In this document: in pieces, positions 29,031-38,476 of the stretch
Numbering within the stretch: position 1 is the first letter of the stretch
How the letters are laid out: each line of letters opens with the position of its first letter
Source of the DNA: Psychrobacter sp. I-STPA6b
GTDB lineage: Bacteria; Pseudomonadota; Gammaproteobacteria; Pseudomonadales; Moraxellaceae
Direction: 5' to 3'
Assembly: GCF_020662265.1 (NCBI RefSeq)
Contig: NZ_VEWM01000080.1
Coordinates: 248,001-312,000, forward strand
DNA length: 64,000 nt
Position numbers and translations under genes: made by a program
The notes under the pieces: model-generated
What the model was told of the DNA's origin: nothing
What the model saw: the letters and a program-made list of their open reading frames with translations, nothing else
Database searches by the model: none

Positions 29031-29336
29031 CTAATTTTTATTAAATACCTGTTTTAATTTATTTGAGACAAATTTAATAACTTCATTTTCATTATCAAAG
29101 ACCTGCTCTTCTAGACAAGGGATAGTTAGAATATCTAACACGAAAAGTTGCTCATCTGCAACAAAATCATCCGCAACATGAAATGTGGGTTTTATGGTAT
29201 AACTATCTAGTCTCCATAATAAAGCACTATATTGCCCTTGATGTGACTTTAAAATATCTAACTTAAATACAATACTTTCATGCTCTAAGTCTATTTCATC
29301 AAATACAATTGATGAGATTATTTTTCTATAATTCAT
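29031..29336 (-). CDS. Hypothetical small acidic protein
   Basis: 101 residues, no signal peptide, no family recognised. Alternating acidic and hydrophobic residues (DEIDLEHESIVFKLDIL) suggest a small alpha/beta domain. GGAGAG lies before the ATG. It precedes the WG-repeat gene by 30 bases, so they share a transcript. Could be a cytoplasmic partner of the WG protein; that is only context. Confidence 0.6.
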   Translation of the reverse strand: MNYRKIISSIVFDEIDLEHESIVFKLDILKSHQGQYSALLWRLDSYTIKPTFHVADDFVADEQLFVLDILTIPCLEEQVFDNENEVIKFVSNKLKQVFNKN

Positions 29337-29354
29337 AGACTCTCCAGATAAATT

Positions 29355-29394
29355 AAAAACATGCCCCTAATGATATAAAGGGCATGTTTTTAAT
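29355..29394 (-). terminator. Terminator after metZ (bidirectional form)
   Basis: A 12-bp stem AAAAACATGCCC (29355-29366) / GGGCATGTTTTT (29380-29391) with a 13-base loop. It lies downstream of metZ on the minus strand and upstream of the small acidic protein gene, separating the two units. Confidence 0.8.
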
Positions 29395-29429
29395 AAAAAA
29401 GCTATCAGTCATGATATGAAAAATCTAAC

Positions 29430-30722
29430 TTACAACGAATCCAACCCTCGCTGCAAATCAGCAATGATGTCATCAACATCTTCTAAACCAACTGACAGAC
29501 GGATTAAGCCATCAGTCACGCCAGCCGCTAGCCTATCCTCATCACTTAAACGGAAGTGCGTAGTGGTAGCAGGGTGAGTAATGGTGGTTTTGGCATCACC
29601 AAGATTATTGGTAATAGATACCATTTGAGTGCTATCAATAACATGCCACGCTGCCTGTTTTGCAGACTTATCGCCTTTTGCAACCACTTCAAAGCTCATA
29701 ATCGCCCCAAAACTATCTGCTTTATGATGCTGACGTTTGACCAATTCATGGGCAGGATGGCTGTCAAGTCCAGAAAAATGCACCGTAGATACATTGGGGT
29801 GATTGTTTAAAAACTCAGCGACTTTATTGGCATTTTGGCAATGTGCTTGCATACGCAAATTAAGCGTCTCTAAGCCTTTGCTAAATACCCATGCGTTAAA
29901 TGGGCTCATGCTAATACCACCTGAGCGTACCACTACAAAGGCTTGCTGCATCAGCTCATCATTACCAACTAATGCGCCACCTAATACACGCCCCTGCCCA
30001 TCTATATATTTGGTCGCTGAATGAATAACCACATCTGCACCAAAGTCTAGTGGCTTTTGTAGAGCAGGCGTGGCAAAGCAGTTATCAACGATAAATAACG
30101 CATCGTGCTTATGCGCAAGCTCACTTAAAAACTGCAAATCAGCAATTTGCCCTAAAGGATTGCTTGGGCTTTCGCAATATAATACTTTGGTATTGTCTTG
30201 TATTGCCTCTGCCCATGCATCATTGTCAAAGCAATCGACATAGGTAACTTCCACACCATATTTCACAAAGTAATTGTTAAACAAACCAATAGATGAGCCA
30301 AACAACTGCTTGGCAGCTAGCAAGTGATCGCCTGCTTTTAGATACGCCAAACACATGGTCAAAATTGCCCCCATACCAGAGGCAGTGGCAACGGCGCGCT
30401 CACCCCCTTCTAAGGCTGCCAAACGACGCTCAAAGGTACGTACGCTTGGGTTGGTATGTCGTGAGTAAACATTACCTGTCTTACTACCATTAAAGTGGTC
30501 GGCAGCATCAGCAGCAGATTTATAAACATAAGAGCTGGTGGTAAAGATGGCTTCGTTATGCTCCCCTTCATCACTACGATGATGCCCTGCTCGTACCGCA
30601 ATAGTTTGCGGAGCAAAGCCTGCATTTAGGTCAAGGGCGTCATCTTGCCAGTTACTATCAAGATTAGTATCCGTATTATTCTGAGTAGCAGATACTGTGT
30701 GTTGCTTATTAGCTTGGGTCAT
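29430..30722 (-). CDS. metZ: O-succinylhomoserine sulfhydrylase
   Basis: 430 residues. A PLP enzyme of the Cys/Met metabolism family that makes homocysteine from O-succinylhomoserine and sulfide. The PLP lysine is Lys238 in HSATKYIDGQGRVLGG, and that following GQGRVLGG is characteristic of MetZ rather than MetB. SPSNPLGQIADL and FIVDNCFATP are conserved. There is an extra N-terminal stretch of about 30 polar residues. No S-adenosylmethionine riboswitch was seen upstream. Confidence 0.92.
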   Translation of the reverse strand: MTQANKQHTVSATQNNTDTNLDSNWQDDALDLNAGFAPQTIAVRAGHHRSDEGEHNEAIFTTSSYVYKSAADAADHFNGSKTGNVYSRHTNPSVRTFERRLAALEGGERAVATASGMGAILTMCLAYLKAGDHLLAAKQLFGSSIGLFNNYFVKYGVEVTYVDCFDNDAWAEAIQDNTKVLYCESPSNPLGQIADLQFLSELAHKHDALFIVDNCFATPALQKPLDFGADVVIHSATKYIDGQGRVLGGALVGNDELMQQAFVVVRSGGISMSPFNAWVFSKGLETLNLRMQAHCQNANKVAEFLNNHPNVSTVHFSGLDSHPAHELVKRQHHKADSFGAIMSFEVVAKGDKSAKQAAWHVIDSTQMVSITNNLGDAKTTITHPATTTHFRLSDEDRLAAGVTDGLIRLSVGLEDVDDIIADLQRGLDSL

Positions 30723-31044
30723 ACAATCCTCTATGCTTTATAAATTAGTAAATATTTTATCCCTCATATTCTAGGGATAAGTAAATTAAAAATACTGAGT
30801 ATCACTATTATACGCTTACTTATATTGCTATCCAGTCTTTAACAATTGACTACTTAATTTATGATATGGATAATCTAATCAGTTTTATGCAACAAAAGTT
30901 TATATAAATTTGTGTTGTCGTGTTATTTTAGGCAATAATCTATATATTTGCGTGTAGAATATCGCACAATTTTAAGAGCCTGTCTCTTTTTATTATTTCG
31001 TATGTTGTTGTTGCTGGTCATAATGGTCAAAAGCAGGTCGATAA
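30723..31044. promoter_or_regulatory. Divergent intergenic region between metZ and the PLD-like gene
   Basis: 322 bases that must hold both promoters. The sequence is AT-rich without a clear operator or riboswitch fold that I can identify. Confidence 0.3.
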
Positions 31045-32760
31045 ATGTTAAAACGATTGGATGTTGAAAACCTAAAGGTTTTCACTACCGCACTATTATC
31101 TCAACCATTACAGCAACTAAAAGCGATGCTGTGGCTCAGTATTGTATCATGTTTCCTCATCCCACTTTGTGCCTGCCAATCTCTACCTGATACACCTCAT
31201 ACAGAGCAAAGTATCACACTAGACCACAAGCTTCTACAAGTCTATCAAGACCCCAATACTCAAGATAACTTATTAAGCACTGCTATTACAGAGCAAAGTC
31301 GCCATCACCCCACACTATCTGGCTATCACCCCATTTTAACGGGTGCAGATGCCTTTGCTGCTCGCAGCATCCTGACAGATATGGCAACACATAGTATCGA
31401 TGTTCAGTATTACATTTGGCATGATGATCAATCTGGTCAGCTATTACTGAAAGACTTATGGGAAGCTGCTGACCGCGGTGTGATTGTACGCTTTTTACTA
31501 GATGATTTTAATAGCAGCTTAAAGCTCGACCAACAGCTGCTACGATTCTCCAGCCACCCTAACATTGCGGTACGATTGGTGAATCCTTTGGTCTATCGTC
31601 GTTTACAGATGATTAACTATCTGACTGATTTACGCCGTATTAACCACAGAATGCACAATAAGAGTATGACCTTTGACCGACAGTTAAGCATCATTGGTGG
31701 TCGTAATATTGGCAATGAATACTTGAGTAATGATAAAGAAAGTCAGTTTGCAGACCTTGATATGTTATTAATTGGACAAGTTGTCAAAGACATTAATCAC
31801 AGTTTTGATGAATATTGGTCGTCACCATTATCTTTTGATATAAATACACTGGTTCAGCCCAAAAACAACCAGACAACATTAAAAGTTTTAGAATATCCAT
31901 CTCAACCCATAAGTAATGCACAACGTACCGCTCAGTTTTTGGCAGGACTTGATAAAGTAGATATCAATGAAAGTAAGGACTCCCGTAGTTTATCTATTTA
32001 TAAAAAAGCCATTGAAGATTCAAAGATAGATGCAGATTTAATTAATAAGAATATCCCTTTTCGCTGGGCAACCATGCAATTTGTCAGTGATAATGTGCAT
32101 AAACTAACTAACTCAGCATCACCAGATACTTATCTGGTCAACCAGCTTCGTTATTTATTAGGCAAACCAAACGAGAAGCTGACCTTGATTTCATCCTATT
32201 TTGTGCCAACCAAAGAAGGTGTCGAGGCATTGATTAGACTGTCAAAAGTGGGAGTCAAAGTCAAAATTTTGACTAACTCATTTGACGCTACAGATGTCAC
32301 TGCTGTACATTCAGGTTATGCTGAATGGCGACGAGATTTATTAGCTGCTGGTGTTGAGCTGTATGAACTTAAGGCGACAGTCGCTGAAGAAGACAGAGAT
32401 AATAAGCTCTGGCGTGCGCGCTCACAATCTTCTACCAGCCTACATGCCAAAACCTTTGCCGTAGACAGCCACCATGTCTTCGTTGGCTCCTATAATGTCG
32501 ATCCTCGTTCAGCAAATATTAATACTGAGCTGGGGGTCATTATTAATGACGATGAGCTAGCAGCTCAGTTACATGCGGCAGTCGATGAACATTTAATGAC
32601 ACAGGCTTATAAAGTTATACTGGGAGAACATGGAAATTTACAATGGCAAACCATTGAAAATGGACAAATGGTCACCTACACTAGCGAGCCTAATGTTGAT
32701 CTCTCTGACAAAATCTGGATTAAAGTCATGTCATGGCTACCCATCGACTGGTTATTATAG
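31045..32760 (+). CDS. Phospholipase D / cardiolipin synthase-like protein
   Basis: 571 residues. Two HKD motifs: HNKSMTFD (204-211) and HAKTFAVD (467-474), each followed by a Gly-rich segment (IIGGRNIGNEY and FVGSYNVDPRS). This is the layout of cardiolipin synthase C (ClsC)-type and related PLD enzymes that join phosphatidyl groups. The N-terminus has a hydrophobic stretch ending LCAC (Cys44), a possible lipobox, which would place it in the periplasm. Divergent from metZ. The exact phospholipid reaction is inferred. Confidence 0.85.
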   Translation: MLKRLDVENLKVFTTALLSQPLQQLKAMLWLSIVSCFLIPLCACQSLPDTPHTEQSITLDHKLLQVYQDPNTQDNLLSTAITEQSRHHPTLSGYHPILTGADAFAARSILTDMATHSIDVQYYIWHDDQSGQLLLKDLWEAADRGVIVRFLLDDFNSSLKLDQQLLRFSSHPNIAVRLVNPLVYRRLQMINYLTDLRRINHRMHNKSMTFDRQLSIIGGRNIGNEYLSNDKESQFADLDMLLIGQVVKDINHSFDEYWSSPLSFDINTLVQPKNNQTTLKVLEYPSQPISNAQRTAQFLAGLDKVDINESKDSRSLSIYKKAIEDSKIDADLINKNIPFRWATMQFVSDNVHKLTNSASPDTYLVNQLRYLLGKPNEKLTLISSYFVPTKEGVEALIRLSKVGVKVKILTNSFDATDVTAVHSGYAEWRRDLLAAGVELYELKATVAEEDRDNKLWRARSQSSTSLHAKTFAVDSHHVFVGSYNVDPRSANINTELGVIINDDELAAQLHAAVDEHLMTQAYKVILGEHGNLQWQTIENGQMVTYTSEPNVDLSDKIWIKVMSWLPIDWLL

Positions 32761-32867
32761 TATCTTAACCACTTATCCTTAAAAAACAGCAAGTGAGTTT
32801 TCATTATTGATAGTTGCTTTTTCACAATAATAGATAACAAAAACTGTATAACTGGTGAACTTAAAAA

Positions 32868-34238
32868 ATGTCGACACGACCCAAAGGCAAATTCATACCA
32901 AGCACATTTATCCCTAGTTTTCTTAGCCAGTTTACTCAATATATACTGGGTAAAAGCCATCATCCAGTGATGTTGTTCGCTTCGTTAAGTAGTGCCATTG
33001 CAATTTTTGATTTTTTAATTTATATATCAATGGCAGACATACTCGCCACTAACTTTTTCCCAGAAACTTCTACTATACTAACACCCGAGCTACAACTTTT
33101 AGTGTTATTTGCAGTAGGATATTTCGCACGACCGATTGGTGGCATTATTTTAGGGCAGTATGCAGATACTAAAGGGCGTAAACCAGCATTATTTATCAGT
33201 ATTTTTTTAACATCCATTAGTACGTTACTTATGGCATGCCTACCGACCTATGCTCAGATTGGTATACTCTCACCCATTTTGCTATTTATTAGCCGAATCA
33301 TACAGGGGATTGGGTTTAGCGTCCATGCACCTCTGGTTTGGGTTTTTGTTGCAGAACATTCCCCCATTCGTCGCCTACCACTCAACTGTAGCTATGTCAC
33401 TGCCAGTTTCCTAGTGGGTATCTTATTTTCTATCTTATTTTTTACTGCATTTATTGGCTCAATGAGCCAGCTACACCTGATAGAATATGGCTGGCGGATT
33501 GCCTTTGTCTTTGCAGCATTACTCAACTTTATAACCTTATTACTTTGGTATGCGATGGATGAAACACCCATTTTTAAAAAAATTCAGCCTTTGCTACATA
33601 CAACAACTCCACGACCCTGTTTACCCATCAAGCGAATTTTCACACATCGACTCAATAGTGTCTTTCTATGTGTCATGTTGACACTGGTGATTTCCAGTCT
33701 ATTTGTGGTCATTGTTTTAACACTGCCAGACATCATCACTTTACGCTTTAGTTTAGATACAGATTTATTACGCATCTCCCACTGGATTGGTATTTTCTTT
33801 ATGGTACTAGGTTGCTTATTTTATGGCTTATTAGCCAATCAAGGCAGTCAAGGACGAGTTTTGATGATTGGCTGTGCCATTTTAATATTACAGATTTTCG
33901 CCTTTTTTTATCAGCTAGAATATGGTGGTGATTTTATTCTAATCATGTATGCACTATTAGGTTTTTGCACTGGTGTTATTGGTATGATTCCTGCCATCAT
34001 GTTACGGTTATTTCCAGCAGACTTACGGCTAACAGGACTGTCTTTTGCCTATAACACCGTCTATGCCGTTGTTGGTGGGATATTACCTTTTGCGCTGGTC
34101 TATGCCATAAACTATGTCAGTTTTTCACCTGCATTGTATGTCACCTTTATCTGCTTGGTAGGCGTGATTATTGGATTTTATATTGCCAGATTACCAGATT
34201 TTAGAAAAATAGATGCCACATCCATTGGCAATGACTAA
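32868..34238 (+). CDS. MFS transporter, metabolite:H+ symporter type
   Basis: 456 residues with about twelve hydrophobic segments. The loop 2-3 motif is GQYADTKGRKPAL, preceded by FARPIGGIILG, as in the MHS branch (ProP-, KgtP- and ShiA-like). A second copy-like motif is weak, as usual. The substrate cannot be told; the family carries dicarboxylates, betaines and aromatic acids. The gene starts 107 bases after the PLD-like gene. Confidence 0.82.
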   Translation: MSTRPKGKFIPSTFIPSFLSQFTQYILGKSHHPVMLFASLSSAIAIFDFLIYISMADILATNFFPETSTILTPELQLLVLFAVGYFARPIGGIILGQYADTKGRKPALFISIFLTSISTLLMACLPTYAQIGILSPILLFISRIIQGIGFSVHAPLVWVFVAEHSPIRRLPLNCSYVTASFLVGILFSILFFTAFIGSMSQLHLIEYGWRIAFVFAALLNFITLLLWYAMDETPIFKKIQPLLHTTTPRPCLPIKRIFTHRLNSVFLCVMLTLVISSLFVVIVLTLPDIITLRFSLDTDLLRISHWIGIFFMVLGCLFYGLLANQGSQGRVLMIGCAILILQIFAFFYQLEYGGDFILIMYALLGFCTGVIGMIPAIMLRLFPADLRLTGLSFAYNTVYAVVGGILPFALVYAINYVSFSPALYVTFICLVGVIIGFYIARLPDFRKIDATSIGND

Positions 34239-34329
34239 AGTCTGTTAAACATTCATCGTTGTCAGCAAAATATACACAATGTAAATCTAACTTTATCTGT
34301 ATAACGATACAACCATCATTGGAGAATTT

Positions 34330-34674
34330 ATGCAAATAGAAGCCTGTCCTTGTTGTGGTTATAAAACGATTGATGAAAGAGGAAATTATGATATTTGCAA
34401 AGTATGTTGGTGGGAAGATGATGGGTTAGATAATAAACACTCAACCATGGCAAGTGGACCAAACAACTCAATTAACCTAGCTCAAGCAAGATATAATTAT
34501 TTGACTTGTGGCTTATATAACCCAAGGCGAACCGATTTGATAAAACTTAAAAAAGACGAAAGCCAATATGTTCGTGGTCGCTTATTTGAGATTGTTGATG
34601 ATAAATGGTTAATAGAAACAGGGACAAATTGGCAAGTAAACATAGCCGACTTAACCAAAGCAAACGACCAATAA
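34330..34674 (+). CDS. CPCC-family cysteine-rich protein
   Basis: 114 residues. The N-terminus CPCCGYKTIDE and the following DICKVCWWEDDG match the cysteine-rich CPCC domain (PF14206), probably a zinc ribbon. GPNNSINLAQARYNY completes the family signature. Such proteins are often near toxin or immunity genes, and here a toxin-antitoxin pair follows. Function unknown. GGAG precedes the ATG. Confidence 0.82.
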   Translation: MQIEACPCCGYKTIDERGNYDICKVCWWEDDGLDNKHSTMASGPNNSINLAQARYNYLTCGLYNPRRTDLIKLKKDESQYVRGRLFEIVDDKWLIETGTNWQVNIADLTKANDQ

Positions 34675-34699
34675 ACCAAATAAACTCAAAGGATATATC

Positions 34700-34948
34700 A
34701 TGCAAATAGAAATCAGCACCGCACCGCCTCAATTACAACACTGGCTAAATAATGCCAAAAATGGTGAGCCTGTCATATTTACTGAACAAGGAAAAATCGT
34801 TGGACGTATCGCCATTGACGAGCCTACTGCCCTACCCACTCAACCCAACCGACAAGCGGGATTATTAGCAGGTATCAGCCTAGACCCAGCTTTTTTTGAC
34901 CCATTAGATGAAAATGAACTGGCACTTTGGAATGGGGAAGGTGAATGA
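34700..34948 (+). CDS. Phd/YefM-like antitoxin
   Basis: 82 residues. NNAKNGEPVIFTEQGKIVGR resembles the DNA-binding N-terminal part of Phd/YefM antitoxins, which repress their own promoter and neutralise the toxin through the C-terminus. It overlaps the toxin gene by 4 bases (ATGA), the usual antitoxin-first layout. The C-terminal segment LDENELALWNGEGE would be the toxin-binding tail. Confidence 0.82.
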   Translation: MQIEISTAPPQLQHWLNNAKNGEPVIFTEQGKIVGRIAIDEPTALPTQPNRQAGLLAGISLDPAFFDPLDENELALWNGEGE

Positions 34949-35334
34949 CTGGCTACCTACTAGATACCCATGCCTTAATCTGGTGGTGGACAAATCCTCA
35001 AAAACTATCAACACAAGCCTTTGATATCATATCTAACCCACGTAATATTATATTTGTCAGCTCTGCCAGTATTTGGGAAATGGCAACCAAGCACCGCAAA
35101 GGCAAGCTGGGTGAAGCTCAGCTAATACTAGATAAATTTTCATCACTCATGCTGATAAATAATTTTAAGCATATGCCTATTAACTGGCAACACGCCAAGT
35201 TATCAGGCGAACTACCCCATTCACATTCTGACCCATTTGATAGAATGTTGGTTGCTCAAGCTAAGTTAGAGAATTTGGCATTGATTAGTTGTGATGGTGC
35301 TTTAGCAGACTTTGATATTACTTTATGTTGGTAA
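34945..35334 (+). CDS. PIN-domain toxin (VapC-like RNase)
   Basis: 129 residues. The acidic PIN residues are Asp7 (YLLDTHALIWW), Glu45 (ASIWEMA), Asp99 (DPFDRML) and Asp117 (SCDGAL). PIN toxins are metal-dependent RNases. The start overlaps the antitoxin stop, so translation is coupled. The C-terminus is short but complete for this subfamily. Confidence 0.88.
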   Translation: MTGYLLDTHALIWWWTNPQKLSTQAFDIISNPRNIIFVSSASIWEMATKHRKGKLGEAQLILDKFSSLMLINNFKHMPINWQHAKLSGELPHSHSDPFDRMLVAQAKLENLALISCDGALADFDITLCW

Positions 35335-35434
35335 CTTATATGCTATCAATAAGTAAGGTAATATCTAGATTTCACTAACAAAAGCTACTTACACACATTT
35401 ATTACCTTAATTAAAACACACCTAAACACCTAAT

Positions 35435-36409
35435 ATGAATAACATCATGCAAAACAAACGCCTATCCATCGCCCCGATGATTGATTGGACAACCACCGAT
35501 TACCGCTACTTTGCCCGCCTATTTAATCCGCACACTTATCTATATACCGAAATGATAAGTACCTCAGCGATATTGCATGGCAACACCGAGCGACTATTAC
35601 GTTATCACTCCGATGAACACCCGCTTGTATTACAGCTTGGTGGGGCAGATATTGCCGAGATGACACGCTGTAGCGAGATTGGGCAACAATACGGTTATGA
35701 TGAAATTAATATCAATGTTGGCTGTCCTTCCGACCGAGTACAGCACAACAAAATCGGGGCATGTCTGATGGCAGAGCCTGATACCGTTGCCAACTTGGTC
35801 AAAAGTATGCAATCGGCGGTTGATATCCCCATCACCGTTAAGCACCGCATTGGTATTGATAACTTTGACAGTTATGAATTTATGCGAGATTTTGTGCAAG
35901 CGGTTGCAGAGGCTGGCTGTCAGCATGTTATCGTTCATGCCCGCATTGCATGGCTACAAGGGCTTAGCCCAAAGCAAAACCGAGAAATCCCACCGCTACG
36001 CTATGACGATGTCTATCGCCTAAAGCAAGAGTTTCCACAACTTTTTATTGAGATTAACGGCGGAATTACTACCGTTGATGAGATAAAACAGCATTTAAAC
36101 CATGTAGATGGGGTAATGATAGGACGGGCGTTTTATCATAACCCTTATCTATTGGCAGAATCGATGTGTTTATGGGGGCAAGCATCAATTAGCCGTCAGC
36201 AGGTTTTGGACAAACTATACCCCTACCTACAATCGCAAATTGATAATGGCGAACCGCTACATTCGATGGTGCGTCATTATTTAGGATTGTTTCAAGGGCT
36301 GGCAGGGGCAAGAAAATGGCGACAAGCATTAAGTGGCAAACCCAACTTAACCCTTGATGAAGTCAAAAAAGCAGGTGATGAAGTGCTGGCGTTAAATCCT
36401 GAGGCTTAA
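35435..36409 (+). CDS. dusA: tRNA-dihydrouridine(20/20a) synthase
   Basis: 324 residues. An FMN enzyme that reduces U20/U20a in the tRNA D-loop. Catalytic Cys97 is in NINVGCPSDRVQ, and the start APMIDWTTTDYRYFAR and HARIAWLQGLSPKQNREIPPL are DusA features. Two in-frame ATGs (35435, 35447) lack a clear ribosome binding site; the N-terminus favours no choice. Confidence 0.95.
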   Translation: MNNIMQNKRLSIAPMIDWTTTDYRYFARLFNPHTYLYTEMISTSAILHGNTERLLRYHSDEHPLVLQLGGADIAEMTRCSEIGQQYGYDEININVGCPSDRVQHNKIGACLMAEPDTVANLVKSMQSAVDIPITVKHRIGIDNFDSYEFMRDFVQAVAEAGCQHVIVHARIAWLQGLSPKQNREIPPLRYDDVYRLKQEFPQLFIEINGGITTVDEIKQHLNHVDGVMIGRAFYHNPYLLAESMCLWGQASISRQQVLDKLYPYLQSQIDNGEPLHSMVRHYLGLFQGLAGARKWRQALSGKPNLTLDEVKKAGDEVLALNPEA

Positions 36410-36439
36410 TAAGGTCAGGGATTTTTAATAGCCACGATG

Positions 36440-37240
36440 TTAACCGCTTAACACAAAATCACCCATTGCAAAACCATTATTGATGATATGCAAAACAATA
36501 GGCAACCATAAAGAGTTTGACTTGATTCTAGCCAGACTGAGTAACAATGCCAGTACAAATATGGTCGTTAAACCATACCAGCCATACTGCACATGAATCA
36601 TTGCAAATAGTACACTGGTCGTGATGCTAGCAATCCATAGTCCTTTTTGCCCCACCCATTGCTCACTTATTGCTGACCATAATATACCCCGAAACACCAG
36701 CTCTTCATAAATTGGCGCAACCACAACCACTGCCAATACTAACAACCAGCGTGGCTGAGCGCTCCAATACAATACATCTAAAAAAGCGCTGGGGTCTTCA
36801 TCCAACCAATACGTCAGCACTGTACTAATCACCACAAAGACAATCAATAAACCCACCATTAGCATAGCGGTATGTAATGAAAAACGTTGAATCTCTAAAT
36901 ACTGGAAGATTGTGGGAAAGTGGCTTAAAGGGCGTTGATAGCGACGGCTAGCAAGATAGCGCTGAAAATAAAACCACACACCCACTACAACTGATAATAA
37001 AAACAAAGTCAAGATAACAGACAACGCAATCACTGTACCATCTAAGCTACCATGAGCAATGAGTGTCACTAAATCCAATTGTTGGTTATTGGGTAATATC
37101 CAAAGCGCACTGATAGCAACACTAATAAACTGCACTAATAAAAAGCAAGCCAACATACCAAGAACCAATACAGCAACACCCAGCTTTGAAAATAAAGGCT
37201 TTTTTGTCGGTGACGAGGGTATTATGGAAGGTTGATTCAT
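36440..37240 (-). CDS. CPBP-family intramembrane protease
   Basis: About 266 residues with seven or more hydrophobic segments. The family's catalytic motifs are present: EE in APIYEELVFRGIL (about 179-180), His in FAMIHVQYGWYG, and HIINNGFA near the C-terminus. CPBP proteases (CAAX or bacteriocin-processing type) act inside the membrane; bacterial substrates are mostly unknown. ATG 37240 was chosen over a GTG one codon earlier; no strong ribosome binding site. Confidence 0.88.
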   Translation of the reverse strand: MNQPSIIPSSPTKKPLFSKLGVAVLVLGMLACFLLVQFISVAISALWILPNNQQLDLVTLIAHGSLDGTVIALSVILTLFLLSVVVGVWFYFQRYLASRRYQRPLSHFPTIFQYLEIQRFSLHTAMLMVGLLIVFVVISTVLTYWLDEDPSAFLDVLYWSAQPRWLLVLAVVVVAPIYEELVFRGILWSAISEQWVGQKGLWIASITTSVLFAMIHVQYGWYGLTTIFVLALLLSLARIKSNSLWLPIVLHIINNGFAMGDFVLSG

Positions 37241-37366
37241 CACAATTGCTACTCAATAGTTATCTATCTAGGGTCTGCTTTGATTCACTTTTATTGACTT
37301 ATTTTTTACTGTACAGCTTTTGACAACATATCTTAGGCTCAGTTGATGATGGATATCTGCCGATAG

Positions 37367-38266
37367 CTAAGATTGGCTATCAATACACGATATTATCTGA
37401 TGGGCAACTTCCTCAGGATATTCCAAAGGAAACATATGACCACCTTGATGGGTAATAAATGGAATATTCAGACGTTTTTTTACCTTATGTGGAAACTGAT
37501 AATAATAAAATAAGCTGTCTTCACCAACAATCCATTGTACTGGTACAGCAGGTGGCTGATTTGGTGTTAACCAATATAATGAAGGGTTGGTTTCAAATAC
37601 AGCGACTTCCCTATCTTTAGGATAGGTTAACGTAAATTTGCCATCAGCTCGCTCAGTCAACCCATGCTCAATATAGCCTTGAAAACACCGCTCATGAAAT
37701 TTTTTAAAGAATTTTTTATGACGTAATGACTGGTAGGCTTGCTCTCGGTTATCCCATACATCTCGGCGATAACGTGATACACCAGCGGGAGACATCTTAT
37801 TAACACCTTGACTAAAACCAAAACGATGCCCAATCTTTGCCAAATGCCAAATAAAACTGCGATAACCATAAATAAGTGGTGGGTCTAATAAGACTGCCTG
37901 TGCAAAATGTTTAGGCTGTCGATATATCGCCCGTAATGTACATAGCGCCCCCAATGAATGACCCAGACCGATAACACGGCTTACTTGATGTGCTTGACAC
38001 GTCTCTTGCACACTATCTAGCACTTGATTTACCAGCTTATCCCAGTGATTATCCACAGGATACTTTTCTGTATCTGCACCCATAATAGGAATAAAAACCA
38101 CAGTAAACCTATCCGCCAAGATATCAAACAAAGGCTGATAGACTCGGCTAGGCATACCATTGGCATGGGCAAAATGAATCACGGGTTTACCTGTTAGAGC
38201 AGATACAGGTGCAATACCAGAATGTTGAGGTGAATTGTGCTTATTAAATAGATTTAAAATTTTCAT
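37367..38266 (-). CDS. Alpha/beta hydrolase
   Basis: About 299 residues from ATG 38266; an upstream TTG at 38317 is weaker. VIHFAHANGMPSRVYQPLFDIL marks the oxyanion strand, nucleophile Ser lies in VIGLGHSLGALCTL, Asp is likely in WIVGEDSLFYYY and His in THQGGHMFPLE. This is the same broad type as serine esterases and epoxide-hydrolase-like proteins. No signal peptide. Substrate not deducible. Confidence 0.8.
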   Translation of the reverse strand: MKILNLFNKHNSPQHSGIAPVSALTGKPVIHFAHANGMPSRVYQPLFDILADRFTVVFIPIMGADTEKYPVDNHWDKLVNQVLDSVQETCQAHQVSRVIGLGHSLGALCTLRAIYRQPKHFAQAVLLDPPLIYGYRSFIWHLAKIGHRFGFSQGVNKMSPAGVSRYRRDVWDNREQAYQSLRHKKFFKKFHERCFQGYIEHGLTERADGKFTLTYPKDREVAVFETNPSLYWLTPNQPPAVPVQWIVGEDSLFYYYQFPHKVKKRLNIPFITHQGGHMFPLEYPEEVAHQIISCIDSQS

Positions 38267-38476
38267 AACCCTATTTTTATCACCTATATTGATACCAATA
38301 CTGTGCTTAGATAGCAAGATTTACATTCGTACAGATAAGAAGTCATCAGAATCCATAATAATACAGACTCTAATAATAGCTAATAAAATGCCTATCTTAA
38401 CTACTGTATTGCAAACTCAGCAGTAAGATAGGCATCATGACCATCATTCAGATAATATGACTCAAACAGTATTAAA

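Noticed and set aside
30723..31044. Possible SAM riboswitch upstream of metZ
   Set aside because: No conserved SAM aptamer core could be found by eye on the minus strand.
34236..34265. AAAGTCTGTTAAACATTCATC, similar to one end of the MITE family, right after the MFS gene
   Set aside because: Only a single degenerate end with no partner end or internal block; may be a solo remnant but cannot be called an element.
37268..37330. AGGGTCTGCTTTGATTC near 37270, similar to a MITE end
   Set aside because: No matching second end or TA partner found nearby; too short to call.
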